The notes beneath the pieces were generated by a model. It was not told the DNA's origin. It was given only the letters and a program-made list of their open reading frames with translations, and did not search any database. A program made the position numbers and the translations under genes. DNA of 64,000 bases from Nyssa sinensis (Eukaryota; Streptophyta; Magnoliopsida; Cornales; Nyssaceae): the NCBI GenBank assembly GCA_008638375.1, contig CM018041.1:2657501-2721500 (forward strand). Reading direction: 5' to 3'. Of the stretch, positions 28,906 to 40,600 are shown one piece after another. Numbering within the stretch: position 1 is the first letter of the stretch; each line of letters begins with the position of its first letter.

Positions 28906-31900
28906 ACTTTCCTGAGTGTCCTCAGCTTCTCGTTAGTTGAAATTTAACTGTTTTATATATTTGCTGACTCCAGGAGCAATGTCTCGTCTTCTGTTTTGCA
29001 GTCTATTCAAACATCTAATCCCTCGGATTCTACATTCTCCAACTTATGTGGGAAGTTCACACATCTGCCATGTAGAATTTATGTGAGAAGGCCTGTTTTC
29101 AAGGATCAAATTATTCAAAACTTAGCAAGAAAAAAAAGGTATCTAGTCCCAAGGGCTACTGTCTCTGCTATTCTAAATGAAAATGATGAACCTGAAAGAC
29201 AATGTTCACATGATTGCACTTACGATTTAATGCCTAGTGCTTTGGGAAAGGATGAGAGTTCTAAGGATCTCGAGAAGGAAGATGTTGCTTCCTTATCATG
29301 CTCAGCAGCAAACCTGCCTCAAAGTGCTGAGATACTGGGAAACCAAGGAAACCTTCTTGACAAGCTAAAGGCTGTTCACTTACATGTATTAGCAATGGAA
29401 CAGTGGAATGCTTCCCGACTTAAATTGTGTCACAGGTATATATATTATGTTAAGTGATGTAAATTGTTGATGATGATGTAAATCTTTCATTGTTTGCCTA
29501 TTCTCTGGTAGTTCTTTTATTGGGATGTGCAAGTTATCTATTTAACTATTTACCACCATGCGATGATAATCGTGTTGTTAACATCAATCTTGCTCTTCAA
29601 GGAATATTTTGAAAAAAAATATTGTTCCATTTAGTAATTGAAATTCTACTTATCCATCCATTCATCTCGTTACATGATTTGTACGTCTATGATCTGAATT
29701 GTTTGATTAGTTGGCCATCATGGATGGGTTGTAGCTTAAAAAATTCACCAATTTGTTGATCCTTATTGGTGATATTGATTTCATTTCCAAAATTCTCACT
29801 TGATTTAATAATACTTTGAATGACAACTTCACTGCACTCCATATAGTTCATTGTTTTGATGCTCTGCACAGAAAGTGCGAGTATTAGGAGCTGCCAGCAA
29901 ATATTTCTTTGGTAGTCTTAGATTTCTTAGCATCTACATTATAAAATTGTAAGAACTACTTTACTGAAAGTCAATTCTCTGGGTAAATGTTACTTATCGA
30001 AAAAGACTCTGGTAAATGTTTCAGATTATTAGATTGCAAACAGGCTAGAATAATTTCACAGAATAACTTTCCTAAAGTACCTTTGTAAGTTTTTATTTTA
30101 TTTTTTGGTGTTTCCAGAGTACCTAATCGATTTTCTTTGTATTAGCAGAAATTATTTGGTGAGTGCTGCGAACTTAATACATTATTTGGCATTGAAAAGT
30201 CTCGATGTTGAGCAGCTTAAAGATGATCTTTCTTCTATTGGTCTTCTGAATTTGGAGACCATAAATCCATATGTCCTTGCAAGTCTTTCTGCTGGCATCC
30301 AGATGTTGGAAAACTTGAAATCTAACTCTCTAAACTGCAGAGAGAATGTTGATGGAATTTCCTCTTGGATAAGTTTGGACAAACAAATGAAGGGAGAATT
30401 CACAATAAAGACCATGAGAAAAAAGGCTTCCTTCAATAAGGAGACATTGTTTGGCCCACTTCAAGATGAGAGAACGACTAATATCATGGTAACAGTTGGA
30501 CAAGAAGCCACAGAAAGTGAAACCCTTATAACTGATCTTCTCAACTCAGGGGCCTCAATTATTCGTATAAACTGTGCACATGGAAACCCAAGTGTTTGGA
30601 GTGAGATTATCAAAAGGGTAAAAAGAAGCTCCCAGATGTTGGAGAAACCATGTCGAGTTCTCATGGATTTAGCTGGACCCAAGCTCCGAACAGGTAAGCT
30701 GAAGGCTGGTCCATGTGTGATCAAAATATCTCCTAAAAAGGATGCCTGTGGAAATGTGATCTTACCTGCCCAGATTTGGTTGTCTCCTAAAGGAGCTGGT
30801 CCCTCCACCGGCTCATTTATCTCCTGATGTTGTTCTGTACATAGATGGCCAAGAATTTCTCAGTAAGCTCGAGTTAGGCAATGCTTTGAGATTCTATGAT
30901 GCTAGAGGAAAGAGACGGATGCTGAAGATTTCTAAGAAGTTTCCTGTTTTTGCTGGTGTTGGATACATGGCTGAGTGTAGCAAGGACTGCTTATGTCCAA
31001 TCAGGAACAGAGTTGTATATAAAGGGAAATAAACGGAAAATTCTCAGTTGGACTCGTGGTTGATGTCCCTGCTGTAGAGCAGTTTTCCAGACTGAGAGTT
31101 GGAGACTTGCTAATCATATCACGAGAAAGGGCAGATGAACAGCACAAATCAACTGGCCCCTGCAAGTGCTCATAGGGTAACTTGTTCATCTGGATATCTT
31201 TTTGATTCGGTCAAACCTGGAGAGCCGATTGCTTTTGATGATGGGAAGATTTGGGGAATAATCCAAGGAACCAGTATTTCAGAGATTATTGTTTCAATCA
31301 CTCATGCAGGTACAAGAGGTACTAAACTGGGTTCAGAGAAATCCATTAACATCCCAGAGAAGCGATATTCGGTTTGAAGGCCTCACTTCAAAGGATCTTA
31401 TGGATCTTGATTTTGTTGCTACTCACGCTGACATGGTGGGTGTCTCCTTTATCCGAGATATTCAGTGATATTGTTATGCTTCGACAAGAGCTTGAAAAGC
31501 GGAAGCTTCGGAACTTGGGGATTGTTTTGAAGATTGAGACAAAAGGTGGGTTTGAGAAATTGCCCCTTATGCTACTGGAGGCGATGAAATCCCCAAATCC
31601 TTTGGGGGTTATGATTGCCAGAGGAGATCTTGCAGTGGAGTGTGGATGGGAAAGGCTAGCAGACATACAGGAAGAAATTCTATCTATTTGCAGTGCTGCC
31701 CATATACCAGTCATTTGGGCAACTCAAGTGCTGGAGTCACTTGTTAAATCTGGCGTGCCTACTAGAGCTGAGATCACTGATGTAGCTAATGGAAGGAGGT
31801 AAGTGGTTGAATTAATACCTTCTTATTCTGATTATTTCATGACCCATTTGGTTGTCAGATAGGGTTGGAAAATAAAGGGGGAAAAAGTTGATATTTTTGG

Positions 31901-33758
31901 AACATCATAACATCACCAATGACATATCTAATTTTGACTTCAAGTTTTACAGAAAACCATACCTCCACAGCTCCACTTAAAAGAAATTATTGCAAATTGA
32001 AGAAGCAAAAATTAGAAAAGAAAAAGGTGAGAGTGTATAAAAGTGACACCTCTCTTATTATTGTAATACATGCACTAGTTTGGCCACTCATGGTGGGAGA
32101 TTCTGGCCACAAATGAGGGGTTGTGTCAATGATATAAGTAATAGAGAAATGTTGGGGATAGTCGTGACTATCTAATCTTAACCATCCATGCATTTCACAG
32201 AGTGCGTTTTGCGTGAAATGCATAGACAATCTAGATTCCAGAGTCTCGACTATTGAAAGACCTCTAAATAATATGCCCCTCTATCAGATTAAGCTTTATG
32301 ATAACTGATTGTAACCAAAACCTACATTCATCAAAACCAAAATAATCAAAACATAAGATTCAAATAGTTATATTCTTCTCTTTTTCTTTGTTTTTTTTCA
32401 GTGACCAGCAATTTAGTGGCTAAAGAAGTTATTTTGATGAAGTGTCTGAAAATTTTTTTGACAAGTAAACTAAAATGATTTGGTAGGACTGTCACTCCTA
32501 TCATTTGATGCAGTGAGACTGTTTCTCATAAACTTTAACACTTTTCTAATTTTACGAAAAATTGAAAAAAGTTGTTAATTGAAAATCACGAAAAGTTAAA
32601 AAATTTGTGAGGGACAGTCACAACACGTCAAATGATGAGGTGGAGTGCTGAGAATAACCACCCAAGGAGGGTGAACCCATATTCAAAAAGAAGAAAGTTC
32701 TATTTAGAGCCTTAATCCTTCCGAAAACTTTACAAAAGAATCTACATCAAGAGGGTTGCACTCTACAACCCATAAGTATAACATGTATCAATAGAAGGAA
32801 AAAAATATTTAAATTTACCGGGAGACATTTCTTCCCCTTTAAAAATTCTCATATTTTTTTCACAGCACAGATGCCAAAAAAGACAAAGTTACCCTAAATC
32901 CCAACCACTCCTATTCTTTCTTTACATGACCTCCAATCTAACTCCTCAAGAACTCCCAAACCAAAACCGGCTGGATCCCACTCATACTCAAAGGGAGAAA
33001 AGAGGAGGCTACACATATTCCTCGCCACAGCACAACTGCAAAAATAAGTGGCTTACGGAACTTTCCTCCTCTTTACACATACAGCAAGGATTAGCCAATC
33101 TGAAGCTCCCTTTGAAGATTGTCCATTGTCAAGATTGCCTCTCAAGCCACAGTACAGACGAAGAAAGCCACACATGTAGGGGCTCTAGCATGCCATATGG
33201 ACTTCCAAGGGAAATCCTCAACTCGAGCCAACTCCTTGTAAAACGATCTTACTGAGAACTTGTTGCTTCCCTCCCCATCCACTTCATATTTTCCTACTGT
33301 TTTTCTCCAGCTAGCACCGCTTTTCTTATTTCAGTCCTTCTATGTAGATATTGTAGCTAGTCTTCTTAGTTCCAAAACTTTTCTAACCCATTAGAATCAC
33401 ATTTCAGCCAGTAATTTCCCTGCAATGATCCCATGGTCACCTACTTAATATTTAACTGCTTGTGAAAATTGTTTCAATTTGGTGCTGAGAAACTTCCCAC
33501 ATTCCCATAGCCAAATTTTTTTTCCCTTTATTTTCCCCACCTTTTCCCTTGTTTGCTTTGGAAAGAAATTCCACTTGAATAATTGGAAAAAATTGAGGAA
33601 TACTCACATTATGCTTTGGCAGGGCAAGTTGCGTCATGTTGAACAAAGGGAAACATATCCTGGAAGCTGTTTCTACTCTGGATACCATTTTGCACAGCAG
33701 CTCTGCAAAGGTGAAAGCAGAACTGAAGCCTCTTGTATTGTCCAGCCACCTATTTTAG
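27739..33758 (+). CDS. PKP4: Plastid-type pyruvate kinase, PKP4 group, with six apparent +1 frameshifts
   Basis: Coding pieces 27739-27740, 28974-29435, 30149-31798 and 33623-33758; all borders are GT/AG. Corrected length is about 747 aa. The AT at 27739-27740 joins the G at 28974 to make the start codon: the frame upstream has TGA at 27664 and no ATG. The N-terminus is Ser-rich and basic, like a chloroplast transit peptide. Kinase motifs: [58 protein letters not shown] and [18 protein letters not shown]. The family makes pyruvate and ATP from PEP and ADP, and the closest remembered relative is Arabidopsis At3g49160. The frame moves by +1 near 30801, 30982, 31040, 31157, 31360 and 31468, all single extra bases, and the net shift is zero modulo 3 so the end is back in frame. 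No other stops occur. Sequencing error is more likely than a dead gene, but a young pseudogene is possible. The C-terminal domain is short compared with ordinary pyruvate kinases, as in the PKP4 group. Confidence 0.85.
28855..28900. repeat. (TC)23 microsatellite in pyruvate kinase intron
   Basis: Uninterrupted TC repeat in the intron that splits the start codon, about 75 bases before its acceptor site, so it adds to the polypyrimidine character there. Confidence 0.95.
32188..32223. repeat. Perfect 11-bp hairpin in pyruvate kinase last intron
   Basis: ATGCATTTCAC (32188-32198) and GTGAAATGCAT (32213-32223) are exact inverted repeats with a 14-base loop. Confidence 0.7.
32499..32637. repeat. 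Imperfect ~140-bp foldback in pyruvate kinase last intron
   Basis: TATCATTTGATGCAGTGAGA at 32499-32518 pairs with the complement of the block ending CGTCAAATGATG at 32637, each arm about 35 bases (ACTGT and CTCA segments match). The middle is also partly self-complementary (AACTTTAACACTTTTC versus GAAAAGTTAAAAAA). MITE-like, no clear target duplication. Confidence 0.5.
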
Positions 33759-34668
33759 TTGCTTTTCTACCGCAGCTCAATTCAATCTTCAATAGTGCAG
33801 TATCGGGTTTTTTTCTTGTAAAAATGCTTCAGAAGGTATCTTTGAAGTAGATGGCGATTGATAGAGTCATCCTTGATCGTAATTTCCAGTATGAGTACTG
33901 CGTCCAACATGATCGTTTTTATGGGTAGTAAAACATCGAACTTCCTGTTGGGGCCCTCTTCATAGATTTCTCGAGATACCTTCTTACGAAGTGTAATCTA
34001 GGGCATCTTTCAAAAACAGGGACATGGGGTATCCTTGGTTTCTGTAAATATTCCTTGTTTAAATTTCATATTCGTAGTATCATAATTTATCTCTTTTGGT
34101 TTTGTTTGTGAATAAGAAAAATGATTGTCCAGGTGTGTGTTAGGATCATTGTAATTGTGTTAATTTTTGGTTTCTAGATGCAGTGACGGTTTCATCTCCT
34201 GACAGTCTACATTAGGCTTACACTGATTACAAAATATTATGCCTTAGGATTTAATAACCCTGTGGTATATATAATGATGCATGCAACCATTTTATATCCC
34301 AAAGTAGAAAATATCAATAAAATAGTAAATACATGATAGATATCGATATGGTTATTGAAGAAGAACGGAAATAAAAAAATATATATATTTTTTTAAAATG
34401 GGAAATATAAAAAAAGTAATAATATATAAAGGTCATATCATAATTTATAGAGCACAAACCCTTCCGGCAACCTTCTTAGAGTCCTAAACAATAAGCGACT
34501 CAGTAACCACTAGAAAAACAAGAAATCTACATATACAAATATAATATACACAAGGACCTGATACATTCGAGTAATTATAACTACTCAACCACTGTGCTTC
34601 CAAGCTCACATTTTACACAACATAACCATGAAATACACAACAAAACCAAATTACTAATTTAGTTTAAC
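33759..34668. other. Convergent 3' spacer between pyruvate kinase and CNGC1
   Basis: About 0.9 kb between two stop codons that face each other. It holds the 3' UTRs of both genes and no further gene. Confidence 0.7.
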
Positions 34669-37600
34669 CTACAATTTATCTTCAGCAGAAAAATCAGGCT
34701 CTGCTGGCTTCTGAAGCAGTATCGGTGATATTCTCTCTGGCATCTTTGCTTTCCGTACACCATTGCGCCGCAAAGCACGGAGTGCATTAGCTGCAAATCG
34801 TGAGGCATAGATGGTGGCACCCAAACTTGGTGAGCTTCCACCTCCTTTAGATAACGCATCTTTCAACCTATCTTCCTCTTCCCGGAGAGACTCTTCTAGC
34901 TTCTTCCTACAATAGCGACGCCATGCTGCTTGTATGAAACAAGCTGCCCAAGTCCTCCATTGCTGTGAGTAAAACCTAAAAGTGTGGCGGAGCTGCTTGC
35001 TGTGGAGTCGCCGGAATTGGGAGGCAACAAATTTTAAATCATCAGCCATTAGGGCAAATGCTTCGACTTCTGAGAGGGCTTGGACAGTTCTGGTCGAGAT
35101 AGGGAGGTTAGATGAGGAATGGGGATCCAGAGCCCAAGTAAGAAGCTCTTCTCCACAAAAGTCACCAGCTTTGAGATAATCTGAGTTGAAAAATCCAGTC
35201 CTTCCACCGTTTGTTGTCACGGTCCATAGCTTACCCCGCATTACAAACAGCATCTCATCAACTGGGTCCCCCTCCCGCACAATGCAGCTGTCCTTGGTGT
35301 AAAGAACTGGTTTGAGACGGTCACACATTGCGTCCAACAGTTGTTCATCCATTTTCTCAAACATTGGCACCTTAAACATTCAAGAAAGATGCATAAAGAA
35401 TCAATCAATGATGCAGTGATCATGAAGGGTGCATCAATTCAACTTGAAGAGAGAATTACTTCCACTGATTATCCAAAGAGATGGTGTTCGAGTTCAAGCA
35501 TACTTGTTTTCACTCAGAAAAGGTGAAGTGACTATATAGGCATGCAATATAACAGTTGTGCAGTCATCTCCCAATTAAATTGCAACTTAAACCACTCACA
35601 TGATCTTAAGGCCTTTAGAATCATTAATTCTCCATTAAACACACAACAAAGTTACCAAAACTAGGACTCAGAAGCACAAAACCATAAACAATCCAGCCCC
35701 ACTAAAAACTTAAAGTGGATTTTCTAAGATTGAATGCAATTTCAAAAATAGAGGTGTATAGAAGAAAACTTTGTTTTTGGTGGAAAAGATCCTTATGATT
35801 CATATCTATTGCTGCAGCTATGGCTGTTAAATACCCAAGCAGCTCATAAGAAAGTTGGGCCCAGTTCTCTAAATTCAGTTGGATACTTTTAACAATAACG
35901 CCCACGCTTAGTTTCAAGCTTGAGCTCGACAGTCCAGGCTTTAGCAATACCAAACATGGCTCATCTAGGCTCATGAAAAATTGATGTAAGCACTCTGCAA
36001 CAGCGCAGCCTAAACACATTCACCATAGAAAACATCTAAACCAAAGGTGAACAAATAATATAAAATTAGTGAAGTATGATAAATAATTGAGTTGGCATTC
36101 ATACCGTGTTATCATCAATTTTGCAATATTGAAGGTATGAAGTTCAAGATCCACATATTAAAAAGGGAGGAAAAAAAAAGGGCACCTTGAATTGAGCTCG
36201 GGTTCAGTTATATCTAAATCAATGACTGGAGTCACTAGACCAATCTAGATGAGTTTGGGTAAAAATCCAAGCTTGGCTCAAGAACCAATAACTAGTTCAA
36301 CTCATTTACAACCCAACCTGATGATGAGCTTTTGCTTGCAAGAAGAGAAAGAAAGGTGTTTCACATGGTCCCAAACAACATGAAGTATTAAACTTACTAA
36401 ATGTACAATATGTATATCAGCAGTACTCCTCAAGCTTTTTTTCCCTACATTAAAAACAATTGGTTGCATTTTTACAAACTTGGTTCCTCACAATAAACTC
36501 ACAAAATACAATATTTATGTAACTTATTTTATTAAATCCCCTACTCCCTTCATAACATTTACAACTTCAAAAAAGAAATGTACTGACTATGTCATAACTA
36601 TTCAATAGGCGATCCATGGCTGTGTGGCTTTATGGAGGATAAAAAAAGATATATAGGTCCTTGTTGTTTTTCTTTTGGTACAAAGAGGAATATCCAATGT
36701 ATTTAGATACATTTATAGGTGTTTCGGAGAATTTAAGGCTTTAATTTGATGCCAATCCCCTTTTTTGTAAGTTGGGTTTTACCCTTCTAGGGATAGCCCA
36801 AGGCAATAAGATATTTACAAATAACTGGAGGGAATTTTGAAATCACCAATCAGTTGCAGCCTGGATTTCGTTCTCAGAAGGAAGATATATCTTATAATAA
36901 TCAACAACACCATTCATACTCCCTGTAAGTGCACAGTAAAATACATAAAAACAATTAGAAGAGGCAAAAGAACTCACTCTCATGAGAAGAGCCAAACAGA
37001 GATGGCGCTTAATGTCCCTCCTCAGGTCCTTGGGAAGGTTACAGATCAGATTCTCTTCATCAACACCTCGAGTTTCCTGCCATCTGTATTGCTCATACCG
37101 CCTGATACGCTCCCTCAGATTCTCAGGTAGCAAGCGGTGGGACATCCACTGTTCTGCATCTCGCCTTTTCACTCTCATCTCCTCCAATCTTATCGTTGTG
37201 GACTGAAGATATGTCTGTTACAAAGTACATTCAGTTTATTAAATTCTATACGTGGACCAAATAAAGCCCACAATCGTTTAGATCATCTCATTGAGCCTCC
37301 CACACCTTTCTAATCCTAGCAGTCAGCTTGATCTCAAGTTCTAAACCCCGTCACAGAGAATTTAATTAGCTTTGGCAGCTCATGTCATGGTTCAGAAAAC
37401 CCACCTGACCCACACCTATTGGGATGAGGATGGGAAGTTGGATTTTTTTTTTTTTTTTTTTTTGGGGGGGGGGGGGGAAGGGGAGCTTAGAAAAGAGTTA
37501 ACCTGACTTGGATTTGGGATAGAATACTTAAACCCAACTCAGCTCACCCCAATTACATGGCCCATACAGGTTCAAGCAACTATAGTATAAATTTTTAAAA

Positions 37601-40600
37601 CCAACCTGCATATTCCCAATGAGAAATGAAAATAACACCAAGCCAGAGATGGAAATGAAAACTGCAAAGCAAATTTCCCAGAAAAAAGTACTTGTTTGGA
37701 GGTTTTGACCAAGAGAACTGCAAAAATGAGACAAGGAAAAAAAATCACATATTAATTCAGAAGTTATAACTATGATGCACTGCTCAAAGTAATAGGATTT
37801 TTATGCGTGCACAAAAGCATTCCAAAATTGAAAGATCCTGCATTTTCTATTTTGTAGATCACAAAGATCTGTTATTGGTAAGACCAACTATACAAATGAT
37901 GAAGCTGAAAATAAGAGAACAGAACGAATATTCAACCTGCCTAAGTCAGCAAGGCAAGAAGTTTCAAGCAATAACACATACATAGGAGAGAGAGAGAGAG
38001 AGACTCTGCATGGGTTGTGGTTATCTCTTTACACTAGTCTCAAGCACAAAATTCGGGAGGGAGGTTGCATTAGGTAGCGCATAGCCAACAGAGAATCTTT
38101 GATTCAGACTCATAGGAACATAAATCCTAATAATAAGAACAAAAAATTATAAAGGATACCCATAGATAACACCAATAGTTGCTACAAGATAACACCTATG
38201 GGTTGTGGTTAATCATTACTTTGTTTGATCCTCACTAATTTTTCAGTATAACATTGCTAAAATCAATAAGCTTATAACTTTTTTTTAAAAAAAAAAAAAA
38301 CTAGAATAAATTACACTGATCTCCCTTGACATATCTAACAATTACACTGACATCCCCTATCTTTACTGACAAACTACAAATACCCTCTACAGTCAATTTT
38401 TTTTAAATGACAAAATTGTCCCTTTTATGATTTTTTTTTCTTTCATTTTTTCAATTTTGACCAAATTTTTTTAACTTTTTTAAAATAAATAACTTATTTT
38501 CATTTTATTTAAAATAAATTTAAAGTTTTAATCAATAATTATTTGAAAATGAAAAAGAAATTGAAAAAAATGGTCAAGATGGAAAGAAATCTTAAAAAAA
38601 TGAAAATGGCAGCTATGTCATTTTGAAAAACAATTTGGACAGGAGGGGGTTTTTTTAATTTGTCAGGTAAAGTAGGTGTGGTCAGTATAATTTCAAAAAC
38701 TTCATAAGAAATTAGTAGTAATTATCAAAAACTTCAGGAGATGTCAGTATAATTTACCCAAAAATCATGGGATGAGAAGGATGATAGGGACAAAAAACAA
38801 TAAAAAGATGAGAAATAAAATGAGTAAAATATATCAGCTCCCAGCAACCATAAAGGCCCCATCATTCCAGATAAAAGCCTCATTTTTGCATCCATTTAGC
38901 TCTCTTTATTTATGAAACCCAAAAGAATGTGATGGCCGAAGTGGTTAGATGATCAGTCGGATTTCTCTTTCAGCATCAAAGATCCTACATGAACCAAAGA
39001 AAAGGCACTGCAAACTTTTGAATGTGTTATGTATGATGCAACATTATACATGTAAAGTCCATATATCTTAAAGCATGAATTTGAAGGGACTGAACAAGTG
39101 GACAAGGCACATATACTAGCTGTGAACTACAGCCCATTATTTGATATTCTTGGATGCTTCAATAGATGTTAAATGAAACTTAGATTTCTATGCAAACCAG
39201 TGAATTAAGAATAGCACAATATATCTGCTGATGAAACACTAATAAAGAACTATTCTAGTATTGACAAATATTAGAGAATAGAGGATCTTATATGTGCACA
39301 CCTTAGATTTTGCAGGCCCCACCAAAAACAGTAAAAGAACTTCTGTGGAAAATCCATTGATTTATCCACAACACCAGACTGAAGGGCACCAAGGAATATT
39401 CCAAAATCAAAAGCAGTCGCATTTTCTGTCTGTATAGGGCAATTATTATCCAGAAAGTTTCGAAATCCGAAACTGTCATCACAATACAATGAAGCATTGA
39501 CACATGCAGACACATTGGCACAGGCTTTCTGCCAGCAAGCCGTTTCTCTTTCTATGGAAAACAAATACCAAAAGGCTCCAAGTACCTAAAATAACAGAAA
39601 ATCATTAAATGATCAAAGAAATCTGTAAGAAAAGAAATGTTCAAAGTGTCTGGTAGAATTGGAAACTATTAAAAAATTGTGCTACTGTCTATATCATAGA
39701 AGACTTCAAGATGAACGGAAATGAAGGATAGCTATAAGTATACCAAAGTTAAACTGATAGAATGAAAGTTTTAAAACTGACATTTACCAAAGAAAATTTA
39801 AAAGGGGATATAATTTTTTTTTTTTGATTGGTAAAAAAAGGGTGTATAATTTTGAAAAGAATTGTACGATCGAGCTTGTTACCGAACTTACATGACTAGC
39901 AAGCATGTAAAGAAAGAGATTGAATGCAGCTCCAGCCCACGCAGTTTCAGTAAGTATACCAGAAGTTCTTGTAACTTCTTTATACAACGGATAGATTCGA
40001 AGAACCCTTGGTATATACTGGAGGAAAACGACAAATTTCAACAAGTTCTTTGTATTTAAAGATCTTGAGCCTCCTAGATTTGGTATGATAATTAAAATTA
40101 CCACCTGAAAAAGATTACAAGATTAGAGCCCAAATTTAGTATCAAATTATGCAAATCAATGTATCTTAATAACAAGATATTAACATGTGATTCTGACCGG
40201 AAAGTATCAGAAACATAAGTATTCTTCAAATAATTTTATGAACCAAAACCAAATTTACATCTGGATACAAGATTATAGTGCATTAGGGTGGAGGTCAATC
40301 CCCCAGTTTCTGCCACACGAGGCCAACACTGCACATCTCTACGTGGCTACTCCAGCAGTCCAGCTTCAATGATCTCATATACCATAAAATCCACACTGGC
40401 AGACAAGCAGAAATTTTTTGGAATTGTCCAGAGATAAAGTCAAATTTGCAATCATATCTCTGTGGGGAAATCGCAGTTAATGAATATCCATCACCCAAGC
40501 TCCTTGTGCACATGTGAGATGTAATAAGCAAATAAGAAAATAAGGCCTAACAGTGCATTTTGCTCCTTGCAATCAACCTCTGGGGATATTAAAAAAAAAG

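Noticed and set aside
28979..29086. ATG at 28979 as the pyruvate kinase start
   Set aside because: It is in another frame and reaches a stop after 35 codons; the kinase frame runs through the same exon in a different phase.
30149..31798. Programmed frameshifting as an explanation for the pyruvate kinase frame changes
   Set aside because: Six +1 events at unrelated sequences without common slippery motifs cannot be a programmed mechanism; error or a damaged allele is far simpler.
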